DNA of 64,000 nucleotides from Neiella litorisoli (GTDB lineage: Bacteria; Pseudomonadota; Gammaproteobacteria; Enterobacterales; Neiellaceae), in NCBI RefSeq assembly GCF_014773395.1, contig NZ_JACXAF010000016.1:1-64000 (forward strand). Reading direction: 5' to 3'. Below, piece by piece: positions 46,370 to 55,052 of this stretch. The translations under genes were made by a program, and so were the position numbers. Numbering within the stretch: the stretch's first letter is position 1; each line of letters starts with the position of its first letter. The notes beneath the pieces are model-generated. The model worked only from the letters and a program-made list of their open reading frames with translations, ran no database searches and was not told the DNA's origin.

Positions 46370-48664
46370 ATGTATCGCATGACGAAAAATTTAATCGCGG
46401 TGTTGCTCATGACACTACTCGTTGGTTGTGGCGCAGATAGTGGCGGCGACCGTGCCGAAGGCGTTGAGCCAGGTCCACCACCTTCGGGCGGCAACCCACC
46501 TGAAACGCCTGAGCCGCCAGAAACACCGGAGGGGACGATTGATGTGGCTGCCATCACCGCAGATGATTCGGCAGTATCTGAAATGCTGGCGGTCGAGCTC
46601 AATAGCCCTTTAACACTGACGTTTAGCTTGATTGTTAACGATAATTTGACCGTGACTGGCTTAACCTCAGCGAATGCTCGTTTTTCTCTGGCCAGCTTAA
46701 ATCCAAATCCCGGCAGCTCAAAAGGCATGAGCTGGCAAAGCTTGATTGAAACCAGCGAAGACCCCATTTGTCGCAGCCAATCTGACATCGATGACAGCAA
46801 TACCCAGTGCAGCCAATTCAGCACTGAAACTGATCCGGCACTGATCCCAGACGAAGCCCGCAAAGTTCAGGATCCCCAAGCTGTCGGTAAAGTGGCGTTG
46901 CCGCAAGCGACAACTGAAAACTCTGGCATTTTGAGTGCTAATGATGACGGCTCTTGGAGCTATCAGTTCAATCAGCAAGTTGCCGACGCCGAGTCTGAAG
47001 AGCGGGTCCACCGAGCTTGTATTCAGTTTTCGATCAACACCTCCATTGCCAACTCTTGTGTCGATTTCGTTCCTGCAGAAGTGGTGGCTGCAGCGAATGG
47101 CTCCAGTGGCACTTCCATTGAAGACGACTTTTATCAACTGCATCACGGTCGCCAGATTGTCACCGAACAAAGCTGTAATAGTTGTCATGCCGAGCTTGCC
47201 CTCCATGGTGGCGGGCGCACACAAACCGATTATTGTGTGACCTGCCACAACCCCGGCAGCTGGGATGCCAATAGTGGCAACTCAATCGACTTCAAACAGA
47301 TGATCCATAAAATTCACTATGGCCGTGAATTGCCCAATTTGAGCGATGGCGAACCTTATAAAATTTGGGGATTCCGCAATGGTGAACATGACTATTCCAA
47401 TACCAGCTATCCGCAGGACATGATGACGTGTGGCCGCTGTCATGCCGGTGATGAAGATGTCGAGTTTGCCAATGTCCAAGGTTCTCTGATACCAGAAGCG
47501 GTATTGACTAATGATGGCCACAGCTGGGTGACCGACCCGACTAAACAGGCCTGTGAATCCTGTCATGAAAAGCTGTTTACCGATAATCTCAAGCTCAATG
47601 GCAACCAGCCATCAACCAATCACACCAGCTACACCGATGAGCGTGATTGTGCTGGCTGTCACCGCGACAGAGGCGCTGAGGAGCCGGGTGGATTGCAGGC
47701 TAATCAGGCCCACCGTGATTTTGTCAACGAGGCAGGACTGGCGCTGACGCTTAACATTGTCGATATTCAGAATACTGCGGCAGGTGAAATGCCAACCGTG
47801 CTATTTGAAGTGGTTGACGTGATGGGCCAGCGTGTTGATTTACATGATCCTGAATCGATGTGCAGCGAAGCACGTTTCGACATTCGCGCACCTTATGATG
47901 CTGCTGCTGATTATCGAGCCCGCATTAGTGCAGGTGGCTCACCGGCAGATTTGACGGCTGTTGGCGATCATGTATTTGCGGCTGTTATCGCAAGTCCAAT
48001 GCCCTCAGAAGTCGATACTTTAGCGGTCACCCTCGATTTCAATTACCCGTTTGAATGTGGCGATAGCTCATCGCCGAAAGTGAGACTTGATGCTGCTGTT
48101 GCCTATGCAGCATCAACTGCTGATTCAGCGACACCGCGACGGGAGGTCATCGACGTGGCGCAATGTAATGATTGTCACGGCCGCTTTTTGCTGACTAGTC
48201 AATATCATGGCGGTACCCGAGGGGTGAATAGTCCGGAAACCTGCAGCGCCTGCCACAACTCGGAGTTTGCGACATCGGATCGAACTCGTGAGCTTGGTTT
48301 GTTGGTGCATGGTATCCATGCATCGGCCATGCGTGAAATGCCGCATAAAGATTGGGATACCAGCAAGCTGCAATATCCTGGCGAGTTGAGCGACTGTAGC
48401 AGCTGCCATGTAAATGGCAGCTACACCTTGCCACTGGCATTGGTTCGCGAGCCGATTAAGTCCACTTCGAGTACCTATGTCACCGCCACTGCGGGTTCAT
48501 GCGCATCGTGCCACGATACCGAATTGGCGAAAAGTCATATGGTTAGTGCCGGAGGCGCATTATTTGATGTTAGTTTCGAAGAAGCGTCGATGGCCTCTGA
48601 AAGCTGCGATGTTTGCCATGGCACAGGTAAGTCAGCCGATGTCGATTTGGTCCACAGTCGTTAA
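46370..48664 (+). CDS. OmcA/MtrC-family decaheme surface lipoprotein 1
   Basis: 764 residues from ATG 46370; GTG 46364 and ATG 46343 are in-frame alternatives around an AGGAGA at 46355-46360. Lipobox LVGC with the lipid Cys at about 20, then a Pro/Glu-rich spacer and split-barrel domains. Ten CxxCH sites occur in two pentaheme groups (about residues 265-430 and 605-760). CNSCHxELALHGGGR and YCVTCHNPGS are the family hallmarks. It is expected at the outer face of the porin complex, giving electrons to minerals or other external acceptors. Confidence 0.9.
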   Translation: MYRMTKNLIAVLLMTLLVGCGADSGGDRAEGVEPGPPPSGGNPPETPEPPETPEGTIDVAAITADDSAVSEMLAVELNSPLTLTFSLIVNDNLTVTGLTSANARFSLASLNPNPGSSKGMSWQSLIETSEDPICRSQSDIDDSNTQCSQFSTETDPALIPDEARKVQDPQAVGKVALPQATTENSGILSANDDGSWSYQFNQQVADAESEERVHRACIQFSINTSIANSCVDFVPAEVVAAANGSSGTSIEDDFYQLHHGRQIVTEQSCNSCHAELALHGGGRTQTDYCVTCHNPGSWDANSGNSIDFKQMIHKIHYGRELPNLSDGEPYKIWGFRNGEHDYSNTSYPQDMMTCGRCHAGDEDVEFANVQGSLIPEAVLTNDGHSWVTDPTKQACESCHEKLFTDNLKLNGNQPSTNHTSYTDERDCAGCHRDRGAEEPGGLQANQAHRDFVNEAGLALTLNIVDIQNTAAGEMPTVLFEVVDVMGQRVDLHDPESMCSEARFDIRAPYDAAADYRARISAGGSPADLTAVGDHVFAAVIASPMPSEVDTLAVTLDFNYPFECGDSSSPKVRLDAAVAYAASTADSATPRREVIDVAQCNDCHGRFLLTSQYHGGTRGVNSPETCSACHNSEFATSDRTRELGLLVHGIHASAMREMPHKDWDTSKLQYPGELSDCSSCHVNGSYTLPLALVREPIKSTSSTYVTATAGSCASCHDTELAKSHMVSAGGALFDVSFEEASMASESCDVCHGTGKSADVDLVHSR

Positions 48665-48677
48665 AGGAGTACCAACT

Positions 48678-50909
48678 ATGGCGCTGTTGCGGAACATCTT
48701 GATTATGGTTGGGCTAACCATGTTGGCTGGTTGTGGCGGCGGAGGTTCATCCGGCTCTGCGGTACAAACGCCAACACCGAGTAACCCCACGCCAGTGCCT
48801 ACAACATCTTTTTCAGATGCTGGAGAAATTCAAAGTGCGGTGTTGAGTGCAGCGGTAAATAGTGGCTTTGTTGAAATTGAGTTTCAACTTGTCGATGAAA
48901 ACGGCGTTGGTATTGCCGACCTCGCAGCCAGCGATCTTCGTCTCACGCTTGCCAAACTTGGCCCTTCTGCTCAGGGTAATTTAACCGGCCATTGGCAATC
49001 GTACATTAACCAAATCGAGCAACCTGGCGTCGGCCCCGGTACTGAGCCGAAGTTACAGGCAACCAGCGAAAATGCTACCGCTGGTGAACTCACTAACAAT
49101 CTCGATGGCACTTATCACTATCGGTTTGCTCAGTCTGTAGAGATCAGTGATCAGGAGATATTGGCGCAGGCAAAGACCGAAGGGCTGGATTTGAGTTATT
49201 TGCCGAGCGTGACACATCGCGTGGGCATGCAATTTGCCAACACGCCAACGCCTCTGAATGTCACCTTTGATTGGAACCCCGCGTCAGGGCTAACCGAATA
49301 TGAAGGTGTCTTTGGCCAACATATTTCAGCGACTGAAAGCTGCAATAGTTGCCATCAGCAATTGGCGCTCCATGGTGGCGGGCGGGTTGAAGTTAAGTAC
49401 TGCGTTACCTGTCATAACCCTGGGTCAACCGATGCCAATAGCGGCAATACGGTGAACTTTAAAACAATGGTCCACAAAATCCACATGGGCCGCGATCTAC
49501 CCAGTGTTCAAGCCGGTGGCGTTTATCAAATCTATGGTTTCAGAGATTCGCTGCATGACTACAGTACCTTGGGTTTTCCGGGGGATGTACTTGAATGCAC
49601 CCAGTGCCATGCCGGCAACGCAACTGCACAAACTGATGATGTGATCACCTTCAGTGGCGACAATTGGCGCGAATATGCTTCGGTCCAAGCCTGTGGTTCA
49701 TGTCACGATGATGTCGATTTTGCCGATCACTATGGTGGTCAAAGCAACGATGATAATTGTCGCAGCTGCCACCAAACAACCGGAGTGGCTGGCTCGATAG
49801 AACAAGTGCATCGCAATTTGAACCGCGAAGCATCAGCCCAATTTGCCGCCGTGATCCATGAGATTCGGGATACGGCGCCGGGTCAGTTCCCCGTGGTTCG
49901 ATTTTCCATTGTTGACCCGACTAATAACAATCATGCCTATGACATTTTGAATGATTCGGTATGGACCCAGCCCAATGGCGCCAGTCGACTGTATGTCGAT
50001 ATTGGTTGGGATACACAGGATTACAGCAATACAGGTAATCAAGGAAACAATGCCAATGCTGTTGAAATCAATGCGCTAACTCAAGCCGTCGCGGTTGGTG
50101 ATGGCAGCTTTGAAGTGACCTCATCAGTGGCTATTCCTGATGGCACGTTAGAACCAAATATTGCCGCCAAAGGCAGTGGCGCGGTTAATATTGAAGGCCA
50201 CCCCGCTTCGGACGTTGGCAATGGTGTTGTTGAACGAGTTGCCATGACCAATGAGGTGGCGTACTTCACCATTGATGATGCTTCTGCTCTGGCGCGTCGA
50301 CAGGTAGCAGACTTGGATAGTTGTTTGACATGTCACGGTCAACTGTCATTTCATGGTGCCAACCGGACCGATAACCTCGAAACTTGCGCGATTTGTCATA
50401 ACCCTCGTAATACCGATAAGCGAGTTCGCGAGGTTGCGCTGAATCCGCCAAGCGATGGCAAGGACGAGGAGTCGCTCGATTTCAAAACCATGATCCATGG
50501 TATTCATGCCGCAGATATGCGTGAGCAGCCACTGCAACTTGTTGGTTTTGGTGGCTTTAACACTTATGTCTTTGATAGCGACCATGTTCACTATCCGCGA
50601 GATCTGGCCGATTGTCAGGGCTGTCACATTGAGGGGACTTACGGCTTGCCATCGACCCAAGTATTGGCGACAACCGTCTCGACTGGTGTCAGTATTGCTG
50701 ATCCAACGGATGATATTGTGACCAGCTCCAATGCCGCCGTGTGCAGCTCTTGCCATGATAGTAGCTCGGCAAAACTGCATATGGAGCAAAATGGTGCCAG
50801 TTTTGCCACCAGCCAAGCTGAGATTGATGCTGGTGTGGTGTTAGAGCAATGCTCTGTTTGTCACGGTAGCGGTCGAGTTTATGATGTTGAAGTGGTGCAT
50901 CGCCGTTAA
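48678..50909 (+). CDS. OmcA/MtrC-family decaheme surface lipoprotein 2
   Basis: 743 residues from ATG 48678, preceded by AGGAG with eight-base spacing; the longer open frame overlaps the previous gene and is spurious. Lipobox LAGC (Cys about 19), then a Gly/Ser/Pro-rich spacer. Ten CxxCH sites are present, including CNSCHQQLALHGGGR and CVTCHNPGSTDANSGNT. It starts 13 bases after lipoprotein 1, so both are cotranscribed. It is more similar in layout to lipoprotein 3 on the opposite strand (shared GPGTEP..QA and DGTY segments). A terminator follows. Confidence 0.9.
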   Translation: MALLRNILIMVGLTMLAGCGGGGSSGSAVQTPTPSNPTPVPTTSFSDAGEIQSAVLSAAVNSGFVEIEFQLVDENGVGIADLAASDLRLTLAKLGPSAQGNLTGHWQSYINQIEQPGVGPGTEPKLQATSENATAGELTNNLDGTYHYRFAQSVEISDQEILAQAKTEGLDLSYLPSVTHRVGMQFANTPTPLNVTFDWNPASGLTEYEGVFGQHISATESCNSCHQQLALHGGGRVEVKYCVTCHNPGSTDANSGNTVNFKTMVHKIHMGRDLPSVQAGGVYQIYGFRDSLHDYSTLGFPGDVLECTQCHAGNATAQTDDVITFSGDNWREYASVQACGSCHDDVDFADHYGGQSNDDNCRSCHQTTGVAGSIEQVHRNLNREASAQFAAVIHEIRDTAPGQFPVVRFSIVDPTNNNHAYDILNDSVWTQPNGASRLYVDIGWDTQDYSNTGNQGNNANAVEINALTQAVAVGDGSFEVTSSVAIPDGTLEPNIAAKGSGAVNIEGHPASDVGNGVVERVAMTNEVAYFTIDDASALARRQVADLDSCLTCHGQLSFHGANRTDNLETCAICHNPRNTDKRVREVALNPPSDGKDEESLDFKTMIHGIHAADMREQPLQLVGFGGFNTYVFDSDHVHYPRDLADCQGCHIEGTYGLPSTQVLATTVSTGVSIADPTDDIVTSSNAAVCSSCHDSSSAKLHMEQNGASFATSQAEIDAGVVLEQCSVCHGSGRVYDVEVVHRR

Positions 50910-51235
50910 CTGAGCCAACTGACAATTCAAGTTATCCTAAGCTATCCCGTGACAGTTGTCGTTGGATAGCTTTTTTGATCGGTTACCTGTTTGAGCTTCT
51001 CTGGTTTTGTTGGCTAACCGGCGTGTAAACTCTCTCGTATCGGCGGGGCTCAAAGTCTCTTATTCTGCCTCATTCAGCGCCCTCATAGAGCCTCTATTTG
51101 GCATCTAGCGGTATTGCCTAAGTCTCAGCAGAATGACCGAGTCATTCACTCGCTTGCTATGAGTTACGGGTCACTAGAGTCAAAGTATATCTTCGAAGAA
51201 ATAAAGCTGTGCTCACCCTCAATTAACCAGCAGCC
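50910..51235. other. intergenic region between convergent cytochrome genes
   Basis: No gene seen. It contains the terminator of the plus-strand operon at its left end and about 260 bases without recognisable features before the terminator of the minus-strand gene. Confidence 0.6.
50939..50976 (+). terminator. terminator of electron-transfer operon
   Basis: AAGCTATCC - 16-base loop - GGATAGCTT followed by a T run, 29 bases after the stop of lipoprotein 2. Confidence 0.8.
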
Positions 51236-51264
51236 AATAAAAAGCCCCGGACTTGCCGGGGCTT
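51236..51264 (-). terminator. terminator of decaheme lipoprotein 3
   Basis: AAGCCCCGG - ACTTG - CCGGGGCTT with a T tract when read on the minus strand, 16 bases after the stop. Confidence 0.88.
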
Positions 51265-51280
51265 GATGTTTTACCAACTT

Positions 51281-53608
51281 CTACCTCAGGTTATGCACTT
51301 CATCGATGGCGGCGTTACTGCCTTGCGAGTGACAGACGGCGCAGGCCTCAACCCGGTTTGCCTCATCAAAACTGGTTGCGGCAAACACACCACCATTGGT
51401 CACCATATGAGTGATTAAGCTTTTCTCTGCCGAGCTCAGCTCTGTTCCCGCAGGTGTTTCTGGGTGCAAGTAGTTACTAGTATTCGGGTCGATAAAGCCA
51501 ACCGGAACCGAAATATGACAGCTACTGCAGACCACCACTGTGGCACTGGTGTAGTTGATGGTTTCTCCGCCGCCAGTGTGCGCGACTCGGGCTTTAGAGG
51601 CGCGCTCATTCATCACGACCGGCAAGTCAACTTGTGACTCAGTGTGGCAGGCTAGGCAATTGCTAATGTCATCCGGATATGGGGTTAGCAAATTGCTGGA
51701 TTCATTGACTCCATCATTGTTGGCATGGAAGCTGTGAACGTGAGATTTCAGATCGCCGGGGCGACCGTTATACCAAGCCACTTTAGTGGCGTTATGACAG
51801 CTCAAGCATTGATTGAATTGCTTGGCCGCATGACTAGTGTTGTGAATCGACAAGTCATCGTGGCAACCATTACAGCTGGCCAGATCGGCTCCGACTTTTT
51901 CTTCGTAGTCAGATGCCATTGAACCATCGACGTTAAAGTATTCAATTGGTGAGTTCCAAGCGACCAAAGCCACACTAATCGATGAGTCTGCGGTATCACA
52001 GTCGACCAAGAAACCATTACTCGACTTTTCATTAACGCACAATGGCATTTCGGTAATGCTCAGCGCAATCACGCCGCTGTCGCCAATGCTGGCCGAAGGA
52101 TTATCAGCTCGGACACATTGATACTTACCACTGCCAGTGTGCGAGCAGGTGCTTAGTTTGACGAGGTTGGTGTCTGGTTTAAATCCGCCTTCTGGCGATG
52201 AGTAGGAAAACTCGAAGCCAGCACCACCATCAAAGTTGACGTTAAGTGCTCCATCGCCTGTCTTGATGTACTTTTGGAAGTCGGCGTAATCGGTTAGCGG
52301 CTCGTCATTCATCATCATGGTCAGGCCGACCGTCAGGTTATTGCTGTCGTCAACCGATGCCGAATCGATGCTGATATCTAAGCGGCTGACAGCGAGTTGT
52401 TGATTATCCAATATCGCCGTATGAGTTTCCGCCACTGGGAAACCGCCGTTGGGACCGTGACAGCTTGAGCACAACGAGTTGTCGGCTTGTGGGCCACCTG
52501 CGTGTCCATTTGGATCGGTACCGGCAACGCTAAAGTCGATGTCATCGTGGCACGAACCACACGCCTCCATTGTTGGTTGTAAGTACCAGTTGGCAGCATC
52601 AGGCGTTGCTGGATTTTCTTCGGTGTGACAATTGGTACAGGCCCGAATGTCGTGTGGGTATTGGACATCTGAATAATCGTGTTTTGAGTCTCTAAAGCCC
52701 CAAATCGCATATTCTCCGCCATCCATCACTTCGGCCAAGTGGGCACCACGGTGGATTTTGTGAGCCATCACTTTCAGATCAACGGTATTACCGCTGTTGG
52801 CATCCGTCGATCCTGGATTGTGGCAGGTTACGCAGTAGTCGGTGTCTATGCGGCCTCCACCGTGGATCGCCAGCTCTCCGTGACAAGCGTTACAGGTTCC
52901 CTCTTCAACAATGGTGCGCGAATGAATGCCAACAGTCGAGCCGGTTGATGGTTGCCAATCATGGGTGTCGTTAAAAACCGGATAGCCACCACCGCTAATT
53001 TGAATCGCCACTCGGTGGGTTAACTCTGGTTCATATGTGACGGTAATTGGGTCAGTCACCGACATGAGGTTGGTCGCAAAGGTATAACTGTAGGTGCCAT
53101 CGCCATGATCAACTAAGGTACCATCGCGCTCTGAGTCGGCTTGAATCGTGTCTTCGGTTCCCGGCCCCAGCGATGGATCGGACGGCGCCATTTCGACATC
53201 ATTGATATAGCTTTGCCAGAAGCTGGCATCCCCTTGAGAGACTAAATTTTCGGGGTTTAGTTTAGCGATGGTGAAGCGTGTTTGCGATAAAGGTAAACCA
53301 ACAAACGGACGTCCTTGTTCATCACCTAGAGCAAACTCGACTGTCACCGTGCCATCTTCAGCAACAGAGGCCATCGTTAACTCACCGGTAAATGACTCTT
53401 CTGGGATCGGTGAAGGTGCCGCCGGCCCAGGCTCGCCAGGCTCTCCCTGTTCACCTTGTTCGCCTTGCGGCCCTTGCTCACCTTGAGGGCCCTGAGCCCC
53501 GGTGGCACCGTCGCTACCATCATCTCCACAGGCCACCAGGCCGCCAAAGGTTAATAGCATGATTAATAACAATCTTGAGTACCAAGACGAGCGGGATTGA
53601 GCTTCCAT
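51281..53608 (-). CDS. OmcA/MtrC-family decaheme surface lipoprotein 3 with collagen-like spacer
   Basis: 775 residues from ATG 53608, with AAGGAAC upstream; the longer open frame to 53752 is unlikely. Lipobox LVAC (Cys about 27). Residues 31-63 are 11 uninterrupted Gly-X-Y triplets rich in Gln, Glu and Pro, a collagen-like spacer longer than the short DGKDGEDGKPG-type tract known in OmcA. Ten CxxCH sites follow in two groups. It faces the other two cytochrome genes tail to tail and has its own promoter region (53609-53700). The spacer may hold the heme domain away from the membrane (inference). Confidence 0.9.
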   Translation of the reverse strand: MEAQSRSSWYSRLLLIMLLTFGGLVACGDDGSDGATGAQGPQGEQGPQGEQGEQGEPGEPGPAAPSPIPEESFTGELTMASVAEDGTVTVEFALGDEQGRPFVGLPLSQTRFTIAKLNPENLVSQGDASFWQSYINDVEMAPSDPSLGPGTEDTIQADSERDGTLVDHGDGTYSYTFATNLMSVTDPITVTYEPELTHRVAIQISGGGYPVFNDTHDWQPSTGSTVGIHSRTIVEEGTCNACHGELAIHGGGRIDTDYCVTCHNPGSTDANSGNTVDLKVMAHKIHRGAHLAEVMDGGEYAIWGFRDSKHDYSDVQYPHDIRACTNCHTEENPATPDAANWYLQPTMEACGSCHDDIDFSVAGTDPNGHAGGPQADNSLCSSCHGPNGGFPVAETHTAILDNQQLAVSRLDISIDSASVDDSNNLTVGLTMMMNDEPLTDYADFQKYIKTGDGALNVNFDGGAGFEFSYSSPEGGFKPDTNLVKLSTCSHTGSGKYQCVRADNPSASIGDSGVIALSITEMPLCVNEKSSNGFLVDCDTADSSISVALVAWNSPIEYFNVDGSMASDYEEKVGADLASCNGCHDDLSIHNTSHAAKQFNQCLSCHNATKVAWYNGRPGDLKSHVHSFHANNDGVNESSNLLTPYPDDISNCLACHTESQVDLPVVMNERASKARVAHTGGGETINYTSATVVVCSSCHISVPVGFIDPNTSNYLHPETPAGTELSSAEKSLITHMVTNGGVFAATSFDEANRVEACAVCHSQGSNAAIDEVHNLR

Positions 53609-53800
53609 AAGCCGTTCCTTTCTAGCTGAAGTTACAACGACACATTGTTCGAATATTAACCATAGAAGAGGGATGGTTATATGTAGCAAAAATGTTAATA
53701 AAAATAGTTGTTGATCACGCTTTGGTTTTTCTTGAACGCCGGCGAGGGACATTGTTTGGTATCCATTTGGATATTCTGTTGTTGGAAGCGAGCCTTAGCT

Positions 53801-53896
53801 GCATCAAACATCCAATCAAAGACGCCGAGAAATCTTCCCTGAAGGGGCCATTACAGCCTCCCTCCTGCAGAGGCTTTGATAGTGGATACTTGATTC
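53801..53896 (+). repeat. 96-bp palindromic element (module B), copy 4
   Basis: Two bases shorter than the 98-bp copies. Right arm CTTTGATAGTGGATACTTGATTC is intact; the left arm has a two-base loss in CATCCAATCAAAG. Confidence 0.8.
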
Positions 53897-53944
53897 CGCT
53901 TTGGTTAATTCCGCGCAAATTTACAATGCCAGCTGAGCCTCAAA

Positions 53945-54052
53945 GAGTCAGGTAATGATGTCTGGCGAAGACCTTCCGCAGCAAGGATGCTGCGGCAGAG
54001 CTTACATGGAAGTATTTACAGCGTGTCTGAGTTAGACATTGGTGCCTGACTC
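53945..54052 (+). repeat. 108-bp palindromic element (module D), copy 1
   Basis: Begins GAGTCAGG and ends CCTGACTC, with further partly matching terminal inverted repeats out to about 19 bp. An internal stem CCGCAGCA-AGGA-TGCTGCGG is present. It is the same length as, and about 93% identical by eye to, the reverse complement of 60132-60239. No coding potential. Confidence 0.85.
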
Positions 54053-54548
54053 TCTGCCCAAAGCAGGCGATAGCTGCATCAAGCATCCACTATCAAATGC
54101 GCCGAGAAATCCTCCCTGATGGCTCCACTGAAACGAGTGTTTTCACAGCTTGCGAGTTACCCAGTCGAGACGCCGTGAATATGTCCCTATAGGCTCTGCT
54201 GCCGCATCCTTGCGGCAGAAGCTCGACAATCCAACTCCCAAGCTGCTTTTGAATCGTCTGTGCTGTCCTCACCTAGAGCGATAGCAAATCTCGCAACTTG
54301 CCGCATGCAGAGCGACACAGCGATGTGCTTGAGCGTCAGCATGGGTGAGGTTTGTTATCGCCAGAGTCCATAACGAGCTAAAAAGGCAGCAAATAATGCA
54401 CAGAGGTGCTTCAGCCGACATGGATGTCGGGTGTAGAGCGCTCCATGGATGGACTCGAGCGTCACCGAGGGGCAATGTTTGGTGCCGTTTGGGTGTTCGT
54501 TGGTTGATAGTGGATACTTGATTCCGCTTTGGACAACTCCGCGTACAT

Positions 54549-55052
54549 TTATAAAAGCTCTGCTGCACAATCTGTCTTCGCCAACGCATTGGCGGCGGCG
54601 CGCAGCTGTTCGGGCTTCATGTAGCCGCGCTGTTTTAGCAGCAGCTCTCCGTTCTGGTCGAAGAACAGTGTAGTGGGAGTCGCAGCAACGCCCTCAACCG
54701 CAGCAAGAAATCGACGGTCGGCAGCCAATGCGGGAAGAGCTTGGTCAAAGTGCTTGAGCTCTCGGCGTAATTCTCGGTACTTCGCTTTGTAGCCGACAAT
54801 GGCGATGTTGAGCTGGTTATTGCAGCGGTGTTGTAGCTCTGCCATGGTTTGACCTTGCTTCTTACACCAAGCGCAATCGGGTTGAAACACCATCGCGATG
54901 GAAGCCACCGACTCATTCGGAGTCAATGACGCCGAAGCGGCTCGGCGAAGATCATCGAGCGGCTGAGTGATTGCCGCATGAGCTGGCGCCCACACCGCAA
55001 TCACTGACCAGTAAAAGGCAAGAAACTTAAAGCTTGATTTCAAAACCGGCAT
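54549..55052 (-). CDS. periplasmic thioredoxin-like protein with CAWC motif
   Basis: 167 residues from ATG 55052, overlapping the end of the TonB-receptor gene by 26 bases in another frame. A signal peptide (cleavage near AHA-AIT) precedes a thioredoxin-like fold with the redox pair CAWC (residues about 60-63) and the cis-Pro loop ATPTT. It resembles periplasmic TraF/DsbC-like or TlpA-like thioredoxins but belongs to no family I can name. Overlap with the receptor implies cotranslation, and the receptor carries its own Cys pair (CSMC), a possible redox partner (inference). Confidence 0.75.
   Translation of the reverse strand: MPVLKSSFKFLAFYWSVIAVWAPAHAAITQPLDDLRRAASASLTPNESVASIAMVFQPDCAWCKKQGQTMAELQHRCNNQLNIAIVGYKAKYRELRRELKHFDQALPALAADRRFLAAVEGVAATPTTLFFDQNGELLLKQRGYMKPEQLRAAANALAKTDCAAELL

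Larger units (their letters stand above)
53735..54548. repeat. repeat array right of the electron-transfer island
   Basis: The 0.94 kb between lipoprotein 3 and the thioredoxin-like gene holds no supported gene. It contains a module B palindrome (53801-53896), the 108-bp element (53945-54052), a half module B (54075-54130), a related hairpin (GCTGCCGCATCCTTGCGGCAG, 54198-54218), the GTGCTTGAGCGTCAGCATGGGTGAGG stretch, module A (54403-54474) and a right half of module B (54507-54535). Order and sequence match the array at 39.4-40.8 kb. Confidence 0.9.

Noticed and set aside
48414-48677. N-terminal extension of decaheme lipoprotein 2
   Set aside because: It overlaps lipoprotein 1, and the lipoprotein signal with AGGAG clearly starts at 48678.
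53692-53955. Frame of 87 codons upstream of lipoprotein 3
   Set aside because: It runs through a module B palindrome and shares only the repeat-derived segment with the other repeat frames.
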